Assembly (NCBI RefSeq): GCF_017309585.1
Contig: NZ_CP071321.1
Coordinates: 620,001 to 684,000 of the forward strand
Direction of reading: 5' to 3'
Length of the DNA: 64,000 nucleotides
From: Nitrogeniibacter aestuarii
GTDB taxonomy: Bacteria > Pseudomonadota > Gammaproteobacteria > Burkholderiales > Rhodocyclaceae
A program made the position numbers and the translations under genes. Shown here piece by piece: positions 24,378 to 32,636 of this stretch. The stretch's first letter is position 1, and each line of letters starts with the position of its first letter. Under the pieces are notes generated by a model that had not been told where the DNA came from, made no database searches, and saw nothing but the letters and a program-made list of their open reading frames with translations.

Positions 24378-25022
24378 TCACCCCACAACCAGCAAATGCA
24401 TCCGCCTCGGCCCATGAGCCCCCAGCTCAATGGTCTGCTCCACATCCGCCGTCCGCGACGGCCCGGAGATGAAGTTCATCGCCCGCGGCGCGCCCTTGCC
24501 GGCCTCGCGCAGGGCGACCCAGCAGTCTTCGTAATACCGCACGATGCGCTCCACCGGCACCACGACCACGTGGGTTTCCGGCACGAAGTTGTGGGTGATC
24601 GGGCTGTCCGGGCCGGAGTGCATCATCACCGCGCCGGTTTCGGCGATGGCGCGCCAGGCCATGGACACGCCCAGGGCGGTGTCGATACCGGCAGCGCCAT
24701 GTTCAATGGACCAGCCTTCTGGCCAGCTCAGTGAGGCGAGTGCGTTGCCGACGGCGGCGGCGTGAGGCAGGCCATGTTTCTCGGCCAGGGCCGCGACGGC
24801 GGCCGGGACGGCGTCGAGCGCCTTGAGGCGCGAGGTCGTGCCCGAGCGGGATTCGATGCGCTCGCAAAAACGCGCGACGAGATCTTCGTCGTCCACCGGC
24901 GGGCGAATGTGGCGGGGCGGGTTGGCGCTGCGCTCGTCGAGTTTGCGCACGGTGGCTTCGTCGAGCGGACCACGGCCGAGGCCCTGGCGCACGGCGTTCA
25001 GGATGGTGTCACGGCTGCTCAT
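24378..25022 (-). CDS. lutC: Lactate utilization protein LutC (LUD domain, YkgG family)
   Basis: A 214-residue cytoplasmic protein of the LUD fold. It shows AWRAIAETGAVMMHSGPDSP and NFVPETHVVVVPVERIV, both conserved in LutC/YkgG, and a C-terminal ISGPSRTADVEQTIELGAHG typical of the family. It is the third subunit of the LutABC L-lactate dehydrogenase that feeds electrons to the respiratory chain. It overlaps lutB by ATGA. Start ATG at 25022. Confidence 0.93.
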   Translation of the reverse strand: MSSRDTILNAVRQGLGRGPLDEATVRKLDERSANPPRHIRPPVDDEDLVARFCERIESRSGTTSRLKALDAVPAAVAALAEKHGLPHAAAVGNALASLSWPEGWSIEHGAAGIDTALGVSMAWRAIAETGAVMMHSGPDSPITHNFVPETHVVVVPVERIVRYYEDCWVALREAGKGAPRAMNFISGPSRTADVEQTIELGAHGPRRMHLLVVG

Positions 25023-26428
25023 TGCTCACCCCGCTTGGCTTGCCACAGTTCGAGGAAGGTGCGGCCGGTCGGGGCCGGCAGGTCGCGGGTGCTGGTCCAG
25101 CCCTTGTCGAACGGGAGCGAGCGCAATTTGCCTTCGCCGTTGGCCATGGAGGCGAGGATGCGCACGCCGAGGCGCTCGGCAAAGTGGTAGAGCTTCGGTC
25201 GCTCGGCCACATAGCGCCAGAGCTTGAGCGCCTGCTTCTGACGCTTGGGCGTCTGGTCGCGCCGCCATTGTTTATGTCGCACTTCGCGCAACAGGTCGGG
25301 CAGGGGGATGCGCACCGGGCACACGGTGCCGCAGCGGCCGTTGAGTGTGCAGGCGTTGGGCAGATCGTAGCTGCCGTCCATGCCCTTGATGAGCGGGGTG
25401 AGGATGGAGCCCATCGGGCCCGGATACACCCAGCCGTAGGCGTGGCCGCCGATGGAGCCATACACCGGGCAGTGGTTCATGCATGCACCGCAGCGGATGC
25501 AGCGGAGCATGTCCTGGAAGCGCGTGCCGAGCATTTTCGAGCGGCCGTTGTCCACCAGCACCACGTGGTATTCCTCGGGTCCGTCCACATCGCCTTCGCG
25601 GCGCGGACCGGTCGAGTAGGTGGTATAGCACTCGGTGTCTTGGCCAGTGGCGCTGCGGGCGAGGATGCGCAGGAACACGGAGACGTCGTCCAGCGTTGGG
25701 ATGACGCGCTCGATGCCGCTGGTGACGATATGCACCTTGGCCAGCGTCTGGGTGAGGTCGCCATTGCCTTCGTTGGTGACGATGACCGACGAGCCGGTTT
25801 CGGCCACCAGGAAGTTGCCGCCGGTGATGCCCACTTCGGCGGTGAAGTATTTTTCGCGCAGCATCTGGCGCGCTTCGCCGACCAGTTCGGGTACGGTCTC
25901 CTTGCGGGGGAGCTTGTGGTGTTCTTCGAACAGGTCAGAGACCTGCTTCTTGGTCTTGTGCACCGCCGGGGCGATGATGTGGGAGGGCGGCTCCTCGGCG
26001 AGCTGGATGATGTACTCGCCCAGGTCGGTCTCGACCACGTCGTAGCCTTCCTTGATGAGGGCTTCGTTGAGGTCGATCTCTTCCGAGACCATCGACTTGC
26101 CCTTGGTGACGCGCTTGGCGCCGGCCTTGCGGCAGATGTCGAGGATGATGCGGCGGGCTTCTTCTGCATCGGCCGCCCAGTGCACATGGCCGCCGGCGGC
26201 GGTCACTGCGGCTTCGTATTTTTCAAGATAGTGGTCGAGGTGCTCGAGCACATGGTTCTTGATGTCACGGGCGGTGTCGCGCAGGGCCTCGAACTCGGGC
26301 AGGGCCTCCACCTGAATGCGGCGCTTGTCGATGAAGCCGCCCTTGGCGTTGCCCAGGGCTTTTTGCAGTTCGGTGTCGTGCAGGGCGTGGACAGCGCGGC
26401 CCTTGAATTCGGCAGAACGGAATTCCAT
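25019..26428 (-). CDS. lutB: Lactate utilization iron-sulfur protein LutB
   Basis: A 469-residue protein: LUD-like N-terminal part (about 60-290, with EIDLNEALIKEGYDVVETDL and ITGGNFLVAETGSSVIVTNE) and a ferredoxin-like part (about 300-380). The first cluster motif CIRCGACMNHCP is a complete C-x2-C-x2-C-x3-C. The second reads CTLNGRCGTVCP, with Asn where the C-x2-C spacing would place a Cys; a further Cys or a subgroup pattern may compensate. It transfers electrons from lactate oxidation. GGAGAG precedes the ATG. The gap to lutA is 11 bp. Confidence 0.94.
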   Translation of the reverse strand: MEFRSAEFKGRAVHALHDTELQKALGNAKGGFIDKRRIQVEALPEFEALRDTARDIKNHVLEHLDHYLEKYEAAVTAAGGHVHWAADAEEARRIILDICRKAGAKRVTKGKSMVSEEIDLNEALIKEGYDVVETDLGEYIIQLAEEPPSHIIAPAVHKTKKQVSDLFEEHHKLPRKETVPELVGEARQMLREKYFTAEVGITGGNFLVAETGSSVIVTNEGNGDLTQTLAKVHIVTSGIERVIPTLDDVSVFLRILARSATGQDTECYTTYSTGPRREGDVDGPEEYHVVLVDNGRSKMLGTRFQDMLRCIRCGACMNHCPVYGSIGGHAYGWVYPGPMGSILTPLIKGMDGSYDLPNACTLNGRCGTVCPVRIPLPDLLREVRHKQWRRDQTPKRQKQALKLWRYVAERPKLYHFAERLGVRILASMANGEGKLRSLPFDKGWTSTRDLPAPTGRTFLELWQAKRGEQ

Positions 26429-26439
26429 GGCGTCTCTCC

Positions 26440-27225
26440 TCAGCCCTTGACCGGCGCGTCGCCGATGCCCGGCCCGTCGGCCAGTCCGGCGAGCACTTCG
26501 GCGGTGTGATAGACCTTCACCGGCAGCCCGCGCCGGCGCATGCGACCGGCCAGATGCAGCAGGCAGCCCAGGTCGCCGCCGAGCAGGGTGGTGGCGCCGG
26601 TGGCGTCGGCATTGGCGATCTTGTCGTCAGCGATCTTTTCGGAGATTTCCGGGTACTTCACGCAGAAGGTACCGCCGAAGCCGCAACACACGTCGGTGTC
26701 GGCCATCTCGCGCAGCTCCAGCCCCTGAACGCTGCCGAGCAACTGGCGCGGCTGGCCCTTGACGCCCAGACTGCGCAGACCGGAACAGGAGTCGTGATAG
26801 GTGACCGAGCCTTCGTAGCGGGCATCGACTTCGGTGACGCCCATCACGTCGGTGAGGAAGGACAGCAGCTCAAAGGACTTGGCGGCCATCGCTTCGGCAC
26901 GGGCCCGCCAGTCGGCCATGTCGGCGAACAGATCCGGGTAGTCGTGGCGGATGGTGGCCATGCACGAGCCGGAGGGGCCGACGATGTAATCGAAGCCTTC
27001 GAAGGCGGCAATGACCTGCTTGGCCAGCGCACGGGCGCCGTCATAGTCGCCGCTGTTGTAGCCGGGCTGGCCGCAACAGGTCTGGGTGGGCGGCACATGC
27101 ACCTCGCAGCCGGCGTCTTCGAGCAGCTTGGCAGCAGCGAAGCCGATATTGGGCCGCATGGCATTCATCAGGCAGGTGGCAAACAATCCGACCCGGGGTC
27201 GGGCCCCGGTGGTTTCGTTCGACAT
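26440..27225 (-). CDS. lutA: Lactate utilization protein LutA (Cys-rich, GlcF/heterodisulfide-reductase-like)
   Basis: A 261-residue protein with two CCG domains: TCCGQPGYN near residue 50 and VCCGFGGTFCVKYPEIS near 180, the signature of LutA/YkgE. These Cys bind a non-canonical iron-sulfur cluster. First gene of lutABC, which oxidises L-lactate to pyruvate. Start chosen at ATG 27225 (MSNETTG) with GAGGAG upstream; a longer in-frame start at 27273 adds a His/Asn-rich leader unlikely to be translated. No LldR or LutR regulator is adjacent. Confidence 0.94.
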   Translation of the reverse strand: MSNETTGARPRVGLFATCLMNAMRPNIGFAAAKLLEDAGCEVHVPPTQTCCGQPGYNSGDYDGARALAKQVIAAFEGFDYIVGPSGSCMATIRHDYPDLFADMADWRARAEAMAAKSFELLSFLTDVMGVTEVDARYEGSVTYHDSCSGLRSLGVKGQPRQLLGSVQGLELREMADTDVCCGFGGTFCVKYPEISEKIADDKIANADATGATTLLGGDLGCLLHLAGRMRRRGLPVKVYHTAEVLAGLADGPGIGDAPVKG

Positions 27226-27385
27226 GTTCAGCGTCTCCTCACTTCGACTGTCGTTATGGTTATGAACTTTCATGGTAGTCAGCGCGGGGGCGCGGCGACA
27301 AGCGAAGGGTTTTGGTCAGGGGGGTGAAGGAAATTCACGGCCCACCCTGGAATATGGATGATTTTCGAAGGCGCAGTGGCCTGAT

Positions 27386-27664
27386 CTAGAACCAGAAACG
27401 ACTCATCGCGCTCAAAAACGCGGTGTTGATCGGAAAGCCTGACGCCGAGCCGATGACGCTGTCGATGCCACATCTCGGGCACATGGCGCATTGACCGACG
27501 CCCTCACTGTCCTCGTCAATCCACTCGATGATCTCGCTTGGGGCGAAAGTCTGCTTGCAGTGAAAACAACCGCAGATCGCACTGGCAACGATCTCGTTTC
27601 GATGATTCGATGAATGGACGTGTGCGCGTTGCACATCTTCCTGTGATGGTGTGGGCCGTTTCAT
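27386..27664 (-). CDS. Small CxxC zinc-ribbon-like cytoplasmic protein
   Basis: A 92-residue protein with CGCFHCKQTF and CAMCPRCGIDSVIGSASGFP, giving two CxxC pairs that could bind zinc. A conserved acidic stretch (EIIEWIDEDSEG) lies between them. The tail SGFPINTAFLSAMSRFWF resembles a small family annotated only as cytoplasmic protein. Function unknown. The ATG at 27664 has AGGA 5 bases before it. It overlaps nothing, lies 13 bp from the 3' end of ruvC on the same strand, and may be transcribed with it. Confidence 0.8.
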   Translation of the reverse strand: MKRPTPSQEDVQRAHVHSSNHRNEIVASAICGCFHCKQTFAPSEIIEWIDEDSEGVGQCAMCPRCGIDSVIGSASGFPINTAFLSAMSRFWF

Positions 27665-27677
27665 CGATCCTGCCTCG

Positions 27678-28229
27678 TCATCCCACCAGCCGCCCACCCC
27701 GGCGCCGCATGCCAGCCGTGGCCATCGCACCCAGCCCCATGCCGCCGTGGGCATGGCAGATGGCACAGGCCAGCGCGTCGGCGGCGTCGGCCTGAGGCGC
27801 GGCCGACAGGTCCAGCAGACGCTGAACCATGTGCTGCACCTGATCCTTGTGCGCCTTGCCGTTGCCGACCACCGCCTGCTTGACCTGCAGTGCGGTGTAT
27901 TCGAGCACCGGCAGATCGCAGGAGACGGCGCCGCAGATGACCGCACCGCGCGCCTGGCCGAGGAGCAGGGTCGATTGCGGGTTCACGTTCACGAACACCT
28001 TCTCCACCGCCACCTGATCGGGCGCGTAGGTGGCGATGACTTCGCGCACGCCATCGAGCAGGGTCTTGAGGCGGCCGGGCAGTTCGCCGTCTTTCGTCTT
28101 GATGCAGCCGCTGGCCACGTAGCGCTTCTGCTGGCCGAGGACGTCGATGACGCCAAAGCCGGTCACCCGCAGGCCCGGGTCGAGCCCGAGAATGCGGGTG
28201 GCGGTGATGCCGGAAGCCGTGCCGCTCAC
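27678..28229 (-). CDS. ruvC: Holliday junction endodeoxyribonuclease RuvC
   Basis: A 183-residue resolvase. RNase-H-like fold with RILGLDPGLRVTGFGVID (catalytic Asp), DQVAVEKVFVNVNPQS (Glu) and DAADALACAICH (Asp and His near the end). It cleaves Holliday junctions bound by RuvAB. Start is GTG 28229 overlapping the upstream TGA by GTGA; no better start precedes the LGLDPG motif. It is unusual that ruvC is about 19 kb from ruvA and ruvB, which are also in this window, instead of directly ahead of them. Confidence 0.95.
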   Translation of the reverse strand: MSGTASGITATRILGLDPGLRVTGFGVIDVLGQQKRYVASGCIKTKDGELPGRLKTLLDGVREVIATYAPDQVAVEKVFVNVNPQSTLLLGQARGAVICGAVSCDLPVLEYTALQVKQAVVGNGKAHKDQVQHMVQRLLDLSAAPQADAADALACAICHAHGGMGLGAMATAGMRRRGGRLVG

Positions 28230-28771
28230 GGCGCCTCGTCCAGGTTGGGGATGCGCCACAGCAGGTCGGTCACGCCCATGTCCACGCCCGCCTGCGAGAG
28301 CAGGGTGGTGATCTGGCCGCGATGGTGGGTCTGGTGATTGAAGAAGTGGGTGAGCAGGGCGAAGAAGTTGCGCGTGGCTGGCACGCCCTTGGTGCTCTTG
28401 TAGGCCAGCGCCACGTCCAGGTCGGATTCGGTGAGTGTCTTCGACCAGTCGAGAATGGTGGCGTCGAGCGTGTTCCGCAAGGCGCGCACTTCGTCGAGCG
28501 TCGGGCACAGGATCTGGTCGAGTGCGCTCGGGTCGGGCATCTGCTGCACCGGGGCGAGTGCCATGAAACCGGTGGGGTGAGTGGCAAAGCGCTTGAGCCA
28601 CAGGATGTCGGCCACCAGCAGATGGTTGAGCGAGCCGAGAATGGAGCCGAAGAAGGCTCCACGGTCTGCGGATAGTGCCGCCGCATCCAGCGACGCCGCC
28701 GCTTCGAGCAGACGGCTGTTCATCCACTGGTTGTAGTCCGCCATCAGACGGATATGGTCGCGTCGGAGCAT
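28226..28771 (-). CDS. DinB family protein
   Basis: A 181-residue four-helix-bundle protein. The N-terminal HIRLMADYNQWMNSRLLEAA and GSLNHLLVADILWLKRF provide the first metal-binding His, and LLTHFFNHQTHHRGQITTLL provides the later ones (HxxxHH). These are typical of DinB/YfiT-like thiol-dependent metalloenzymes. Substrate unknown. It is translationally coupled to ruvC by GTGA overlap, an odd pairing that probably reflects shared transcription only. Start ATG at 28771; ribosome site weak. Confidence 0.88.
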   Translation of the reverse strand: MLRRDHIRLMADYNQWMNSRLLEAAASLDAAALSADRGAFFGSILGSLNHLLVADILWLKRFATHPTGFMALAPVQQMPDPSALDQILCPTLDEVRALRNTLDATILDWSKTLTESDLDVALAYKSTKGVPATRNFFALLTHFFNHQTHHRGQITTLLSQAGVDMGVTDLLWRIPNLDEAP

Positions 28772-28785
28772 CGTTGGGTCGTGCC

Positions 28786-29103
28786 TCAGACGACGACGGC
28801 GGTGCCGCTCACGCACACCATGAGCATGCCGTTGTCGGCACCGAGGACTTCATAATCCACATCGATGCCGACGATGGCGTTGGCACCGAGCTTCTGTGCC
28901 GCCTCCTGGGCTTCGCGCATGGCGATTTCGCGGGCGTCGGCTAGGGTGCTCTCGTAGGCACCGGCCCGGCCGCCCACCACGTTGCGCACGGCGGCGAACA
29001 TGTCCTTGAAGATGTTGGCGCCGATGATCGATTCGCCATTGACCACGCCCAGGTATTGCTTGATGGGGCGGCCTTCGAAGGTGGGGGTGGTGGACATCAG
29101 CAT
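28786..29103 (-). CDS. YbjQ/UPF0145 family protein
   Basis: A 105-residue protein with GVVNGESIIGANIFKDMFAA, NVVGGRAGAYESTLADARE and ANAIVGIDVDYEVLG, the conserved segments of UPF0145, often described as heavy-metal-binding domain proteins that form ring oligomers. Function not established. ATG 29103 has GGAG 9 bases upstream; ATG 29097 is an alternative. It lies just upstream of dinB in the same direction. Confidence 0.88.
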   Translation of the reverse strand: MLMSTTPTFEGRPIKQYLGVVNGESIIGANIFKDMFAAVRNVVGGRAGAYESTLADAREIAMREAQEAAQKLGANAIVGIDVDYEVLGADNGMLMVCVSGTAVVV

Positions 29104-29257
29104 GGGGGCATCTCCGGTGGATGATTCAAGGGTCATTGTAATGCCCGGTCGCGATCGATGCGTCCGGGCATGTCAGGTTTTGCCATCTGCGCCGGTCTCA
29201 CGCATAGTGGGGGCAAAGGTCGCCCTGAGACGACCCATCGGAAGAGAGAGGCGAAGG

Positions 29258-29818
29258 ATGACAATCAAACGCACGGGCGCTGCACTGGCGCTGGCCCTGA
29301 GCAGCATGGCATGCATGCCGGCCATGGCCTGGGACCTGGCCGGCACGCATGCGGTGGAACTGGTGCGCCAGGATGGCTCGACGGTGACGCTGGGCGACAT
29401 TGAATTCAAGCCGGCGGGCGAGCGTATCGGCTTCACGTTCAAGCCGGAGCACAAGGCCTATCAGGACTACTTCCTGTCCATGAAGGAATTCAAGTGCATC
29501 ACCGGCCGGGACGAGGTGTTCTGCCATGTGCCTTATCCGTACAAGAACCCGAAGAGCGTCACCCCTGATGACCTGGTCTGGCTGGAGCATGCCTTTCTCT
29601 TCCTGCACAAGAATCCGGCCGAGTTCGGCGCGCGTCTGTGGAACGGCATCATCTACAAGATGAGCATCACCGATGAGGGCATCGTCGGTTCGCCTCAGGC
29701 CGTGGATCTGAACGTGATCAGTGCGCCGCCGACGACCCCCGAGCCGCCTTACGGCATCGGCGAACGCAGTGATGTGGAGCCCTCATCGCGCGAATTCGGG
29801 CAACTGCGCATCCGCTAG
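29258..29818 (+). CDS. Hypothetical exported protein
   Basis: A 186-residue protein with a clear signal peptide (TIKRTGAALALALSSMACMP, AMA cleavage near residue 25). The mature part is hydrophilic with two cysteines (FKCITGRDEVFCHVPYPY) that could form a disulfide, a Tyr/Lys-rich patch and a Pro-rich C-terminal region. I recognise no family. AAGGATG-type ribosome site immediately before the start. The last 36 bp overlap the opposing histidine-phosphatase gene tail to tail. Confidence 0.75.
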   Translation: MTIKRTGAALALALSSMACMPAMAWDLAGTHAVELVRQDGSTVTLGDIEFKPAGERIGFTFKPEHKAYQDYFLSMKEFKCITGRDEVFCHVPYPYKNPKSVTPDDLVWLEHAFLFLHKNPAEFGARLWNGIIYKMSITDEGIVGSPQAVDLNVISAPPTTPEPPYGIGERSDVEPSSREFGQLRIR

Positions 29819-30409
29819 CATGCGGTCGGGCTTGATGCGGCCGACCGCCTCAAGCCGGTAGCCGTCGCCGTGAGCGACCGGGCGGGCGATGACCATCTCG
29901 CCCATGGCCGGGAAAATGCCCGTGAGCGCGGTGATGTTCACCTGATGCGTCACCCAGACGCGATTGCCTTTCACCGGGGTGGCCAGCGATGCCAGCGCGT
30001 CACGTGTGGCGGCCGCTTCGCTCCCGCGATCCTGAAAGAAGGAGTTGATCGCCGGCCATGGCTCGACCGGGTGCCGGCTGCCGAAGGCGAGTTCGGCCGT
30101 ATCCACGCAGCGACACCATTGGCTGGTGCGCACTTCGCCGACCGGAATTCGCTGGGCCTCGAACCAGACGCCGAGCTTGCGGGCCTGCTCGCGCCCCTGC
30201 GCGGACAGGTTGCGCTGGGTGCTGCAATCGTCAAGCGAGAAGTCGGGGGGATCGCCCAGCCCCGGTTCGGTGGCCGTGTGGCGAATCAGGATCACCAGAT
30301 CCCCTCTGTGCAGGGGGGCGATGAGCTCCGGTTGAGCCAGTACTGTGCCGAGCGTCGTGACGGTCAGCGTGGCCGCGAGCAGACAGCGACGTATGATACG
30401 CAACACCAT
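29783..30409 (-). CDS. Exported histidine phosphatase superfamily protein
   Basis: A 208-residue protein with signal peptide about 1-25 (LLAATLTVTTLGTVLA) and the histidine-phosphatase core: DLVILIRHTATEPG (RHT motif with catalytic His, residue about 44), NLSAQGREQARKLG, VRTSQWCRCVDTAELAFG and VTHQVNITALTG with the second His. The phospho-substrate is unknown; similar exported proteins are often listed as phosphoglycerate-mutase-like. AGGAGG lies 9 bases before the ATG. Its 3' end overlaps the convergent gene by 36 bp. Confidence 0.88.
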   Translation of the reverse strand: MVLRIIRRCLLAATLTVTTLGTVLAQPELIAPLHRGDLVILIRHTATEPGLGDPPDFSLDDCSTQRNLSAQGREQARKLGVWFEAQRIPVGEVRTSQWCRCVDTAELAFGSRHPVEPWPAINSFFQDRGSEAAATRDALASLATPVKGNRVWVTHQVNITALTGIFPAMGEMVIARPVAHGDGYRLEAVGRIKPDRMLADAQLPEFAR

Positions 30410-30464
30410 GGGGAGTCCTCCTGCAAAGACAGACTGCCTGCGCGCGTATCCGTTCGCGCCATGT

Positions 30465-31373
30465 CTATTTGCGACGCGCCAGCCACACCCCGGTCACGGC
30501 GATCCCCATGCCGATCATGGCCATCGTGGACAGACGCTCGTCGAACAGCGCCCAGGCCATCAGCGCCGTCACCGGCGGTGTGAGGTAGAACAGGCTGGCC
30601 ACGTGGGTGGCGCTGCCCGAGCGGATCAGCAGGTTCAGCAGGCTGATGGCGCCCAGAGAGAGCACCAGCACCAGCCACAGCAGGGCAAAAACGAACGGTC
30701 CGCTCCACTGCACTTCCATGGTTTCGGTGGCACTCGCCAACAGAGCGGTCACGATCAGGGTGGGCACGAACTGCACAACGGACCCCGTGCGCAGATCGAA
30801 ACTGGGGCAATAGCGCTTCTGGTAGAGCGTGCCCATCGTGATCCCCAGCAGCGCAGCCAGCGCGGGCCAAAGCATATGCACCAGCGTGTCGGCCGCGACG
30901 GTATCCAACCGCGCGCGCCCGGCGACCACGAGTGCGACCCCGACAAAGCCGAGGAGCAGCCCGAGCCATTGCCAGCGGCTGATCCGCTCGCGCAGCAGCC
31001 AGCCCGCACCCACGGCGGTCAACAGCGGCTGCATGCCCACCACCAGGCTGGTGATGCCCGCCGGCAGGCCATGCTTGATGGCGGTGAAGACGCCACCCAG
31101 ATAGACCCCGTGGACCAGCAGCCCGGTGATGCCGATGTGCACGACGGTGCGTGCGTCTTTCGGCCAGGGCGCGCGTGCAATGACGGCCACCGCGCCCATG
31201 AGTGCGATGACCAGGGCGTACCGGATGCTCAGGAAGGTCAGCGGCTCACTGAAAGGCAGGCCGTATTTGGCGCCGATGAAGCCGGTGCTCCAGAGCAGGA
31301 CAAACAGCAGGGGGTAGAAACGGAGCATGTGCTGGGCGGGGTGCGCGAAGGGTGGGATTGTCTCTGACGGCAT
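30465..31373 (-). CDS. DMT/EamA-family transporter
   Basis: A 302-residue inner-membrane protein with about ten helices in two EamA repeats. It has LFVLLWSTGFIGAKYGLPFS near the N-terminus, TSLVVGMQPLLTAVGAGWLL in the first repeat and ASLFYLTPPVTALMAWALF in the second. Substrate unknown; likely an exporter of a metabolite or amino acid. ATG 31373 and ATG 31328 are both possible starts, neither with a strong ribosome site. Unlike the first DMT gene of this window it has no His-rich tail. Confidence 0.9.
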   Translation of the reverse strand: MPSETIPPFAHPAQHMLRFYPLLFVLLWSTGFIGAKYGLPFSEPLTFLSIRYALVIALMGAVAVIARAPWPKDARTVVHIGITGLLVHGVYLGGVFTAIKHGLPAGITSLVVGMQPLLTAVGAGWLLRERISRWQWLGLLLGFVGVALVVAGRARLDTVAADTLVHMLWPALAALLGITMGTLYQKRYCPSFDLRTGSVVQFVPTLIVTALLASATETMEVQWSGPFVFALLWLVLVLSLGAISLLNLLIRSGSATHVASLFYLTPPVTALMAWALFDERLSTMAMIGMGIAVTGVWLARRK

Positions 31374-31532
31374 TGGGTGGCGCCAGTTCGGTTAACCCTT
31401 GTGGCACGTCCATGACATTGTGGCAAAAGTCCGCGGGGTGAGGCTTTTGTCTTGATATGCTGCATTGCAGCGAACCTGTATCGACCGCCTTGGTCGCATG
31501 CATGAGGTCAACACAACATGGAGTCGTCGAAG

Positions 31533-32087
31533 ATGAATAATGTGCTCAGAACCCTGGGTGCCGTTGCCCTGCTCTCCACGGCGGCCACCCCCGCGCTTGC
31601 CGATGTGTCATGCGAGGATTCCTCTGCGCTGACCGGCAGTTTCGGTTACGTAGCCTGTCAGGGGGTGGTGACCGGCAACATCGCTCCGGGCCAAACCAGT
31701 GTCGCCACCTTCGACGGCTATGGCAGTTTCGTCCTGACGGGGTCGACCGATTCAATGGATGCCGGGCCGTTTGCTGATGACGGCTTCAAAACCTCCGGTA
31801 CGCTGTACTTCGATCAGTTGATCACCGGCGCATTCGTGCTTGGCATCAAGGGCGGGCCGACGTACAGCCTTTACCTGTTCGATGGCGGCGCTGCCGGCAT
31901 TGCTTCGCTGAGCTACGACACGCTGGGCGTGGCAAAAGGCAATGGGCTGGCGGGGCCCGGACTCTCACACGCTTCCCTTTTCCTGCCAGCCGGCTTGCCG
32001 GTGACCGCAGTGCCTGAGGCGTCAGGCTGGGCGATGATGCTCGCCGGGCTCGGTATGCTCGGCTTTGTCGCCCGGCGACGCGCCTGA
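31533..32087 (+). CDS. PEP-CTERM sorting domain protein
   Basis: A 184-residue exported protein: signal peptide about 1-24 (GAVALLSTAATPALA), then a low-complexity Gly/Ser/Asp-rich body (about 25-150), and the C-terminal PEP-CTERM anchor AVPEASGWAMMLAGLGMLGF with RRRA end. The VPEASGWAMMLAGLG pattern is a common betaproteobacterial variant. It is targeted by exosortase to the envelope and linked to exopolysaccharide. ATG 31533 is chosen since GGAG precedes it by 9 bases; the earlier in-frame ATG at 31518 contains that ribosome site. A bidirectional terminator follows. Confidence 0.88.
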   Translation: MNNVLRTLGAVALLSTAATPALADVSCEDSSALTGSFGYVACQGVVTGNIAPGQTSVATFDGYGSFVLTGSTDSMDAGPFADDGFKTSGTLYFDQLITGAFVLGIKGGPTYSLYLFDGGAAGIASLSYDTLGVAKGNGLAGPGLSHASLFLPAGLPVTAVPEASGWAMMLAGLGMLGFVARRRA

Positions 32088-32093
32088 GGCGTC

Positions 32094-32126
32094 AAAAAAA
32101 GCCCGCCTTCACGGCGGGCTTTTTTC
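32094..32126. terminator. Bidirectional intrinsic terminator
   Basis: A-run, GCCCGCC (32101-32107), TTCAC loop, GGCGGGC (32113-32119), T-run. It ends both the PEP-CTERM gene (+) and the DUF2269 operon (-). Confidence 0.9.
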
Positions 32127-32162
32127 TGGGCGCCTGACAGGTGCCCGGACAGGGGACGATAT

Positions 32163-32636
32163 TTACCCGAGCGTGGGTTTGATCACCATCAGCCCGAAGA
32201 CGACCACCATGGCAATGAACGCCGGGTAGCCCAGCCACTCCCACCGTCGCGCGCACTGCCAATAGATACTTGGCAAAGGCGCGTTGGCGGTTGCGGCCGA
32301 GGCGGCCATTTTCTCCATACGGATCTGCAGCCAGACCACCGGTAACCAGCAGGCGCCGGCAAGGGCGTACAGGCCGAGCGACAGTGCGATCCATGACGTA
32401 TCCAGTGGCCAGCCTGCCTCGTGGGCAAGCCACAGCCCGCTGAGCGGCTGGATGATGACGGTGGGCGTGGTGAACCACCAGTCGGCAAGCACGACCAGTC
32501 TGGATACATCGGCAATCGAGCGCACGTTGCCGATCCGGTGGGTGAAGAACAGATAGAAGGCGGAGCCGAAGCCGGTGCCCACCATGAGCACCGAGGAGAT
32601 GATGTGGATGGTCTTGATGAGCAGGTAGGTGTTCAT
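32163..32636 (-). CDS. DUF2269 family integral membrane protein
   Basis: A 157-residue protein with four hydrophobic segments (about 5-25, 50-70, 80-105 and 130-155). KTIHIISSVLMVGTGFGSAF carries a membrane-embedded His near the start and DWWFTTPTVIIQPLSGLWLA another conserved stretch, as in DUF2269. Function unknown; the pattern resembles small membrane redox or haem proteins. Last gene of a three-gene operon: it overlaps the SDR-DoxX gene by ATGA. Confidence 0.85.
   Translation of the reverse strand: MNTYLLIKTIHIISSVLMVGTGFGSAFYLFFTHRIGNVRSIADVSRLVVLADWWFTTPTVIIQPLSGLWLAHEAGWPLDTSWIALSLGLYALAGACWLPVVWLQIRMEKMAASAATANAPLPSIYWQCARRWEWLGYPAFIAMVVVFGLMVIKPTLG

Noticed and set aside
25022..26509. 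Long open frame opposite lutB (495 codons)
   Set aside because: Antisense shadow with Ala/Gly/Val-rich content and no motif; lutB on the other strand is unambiguous.
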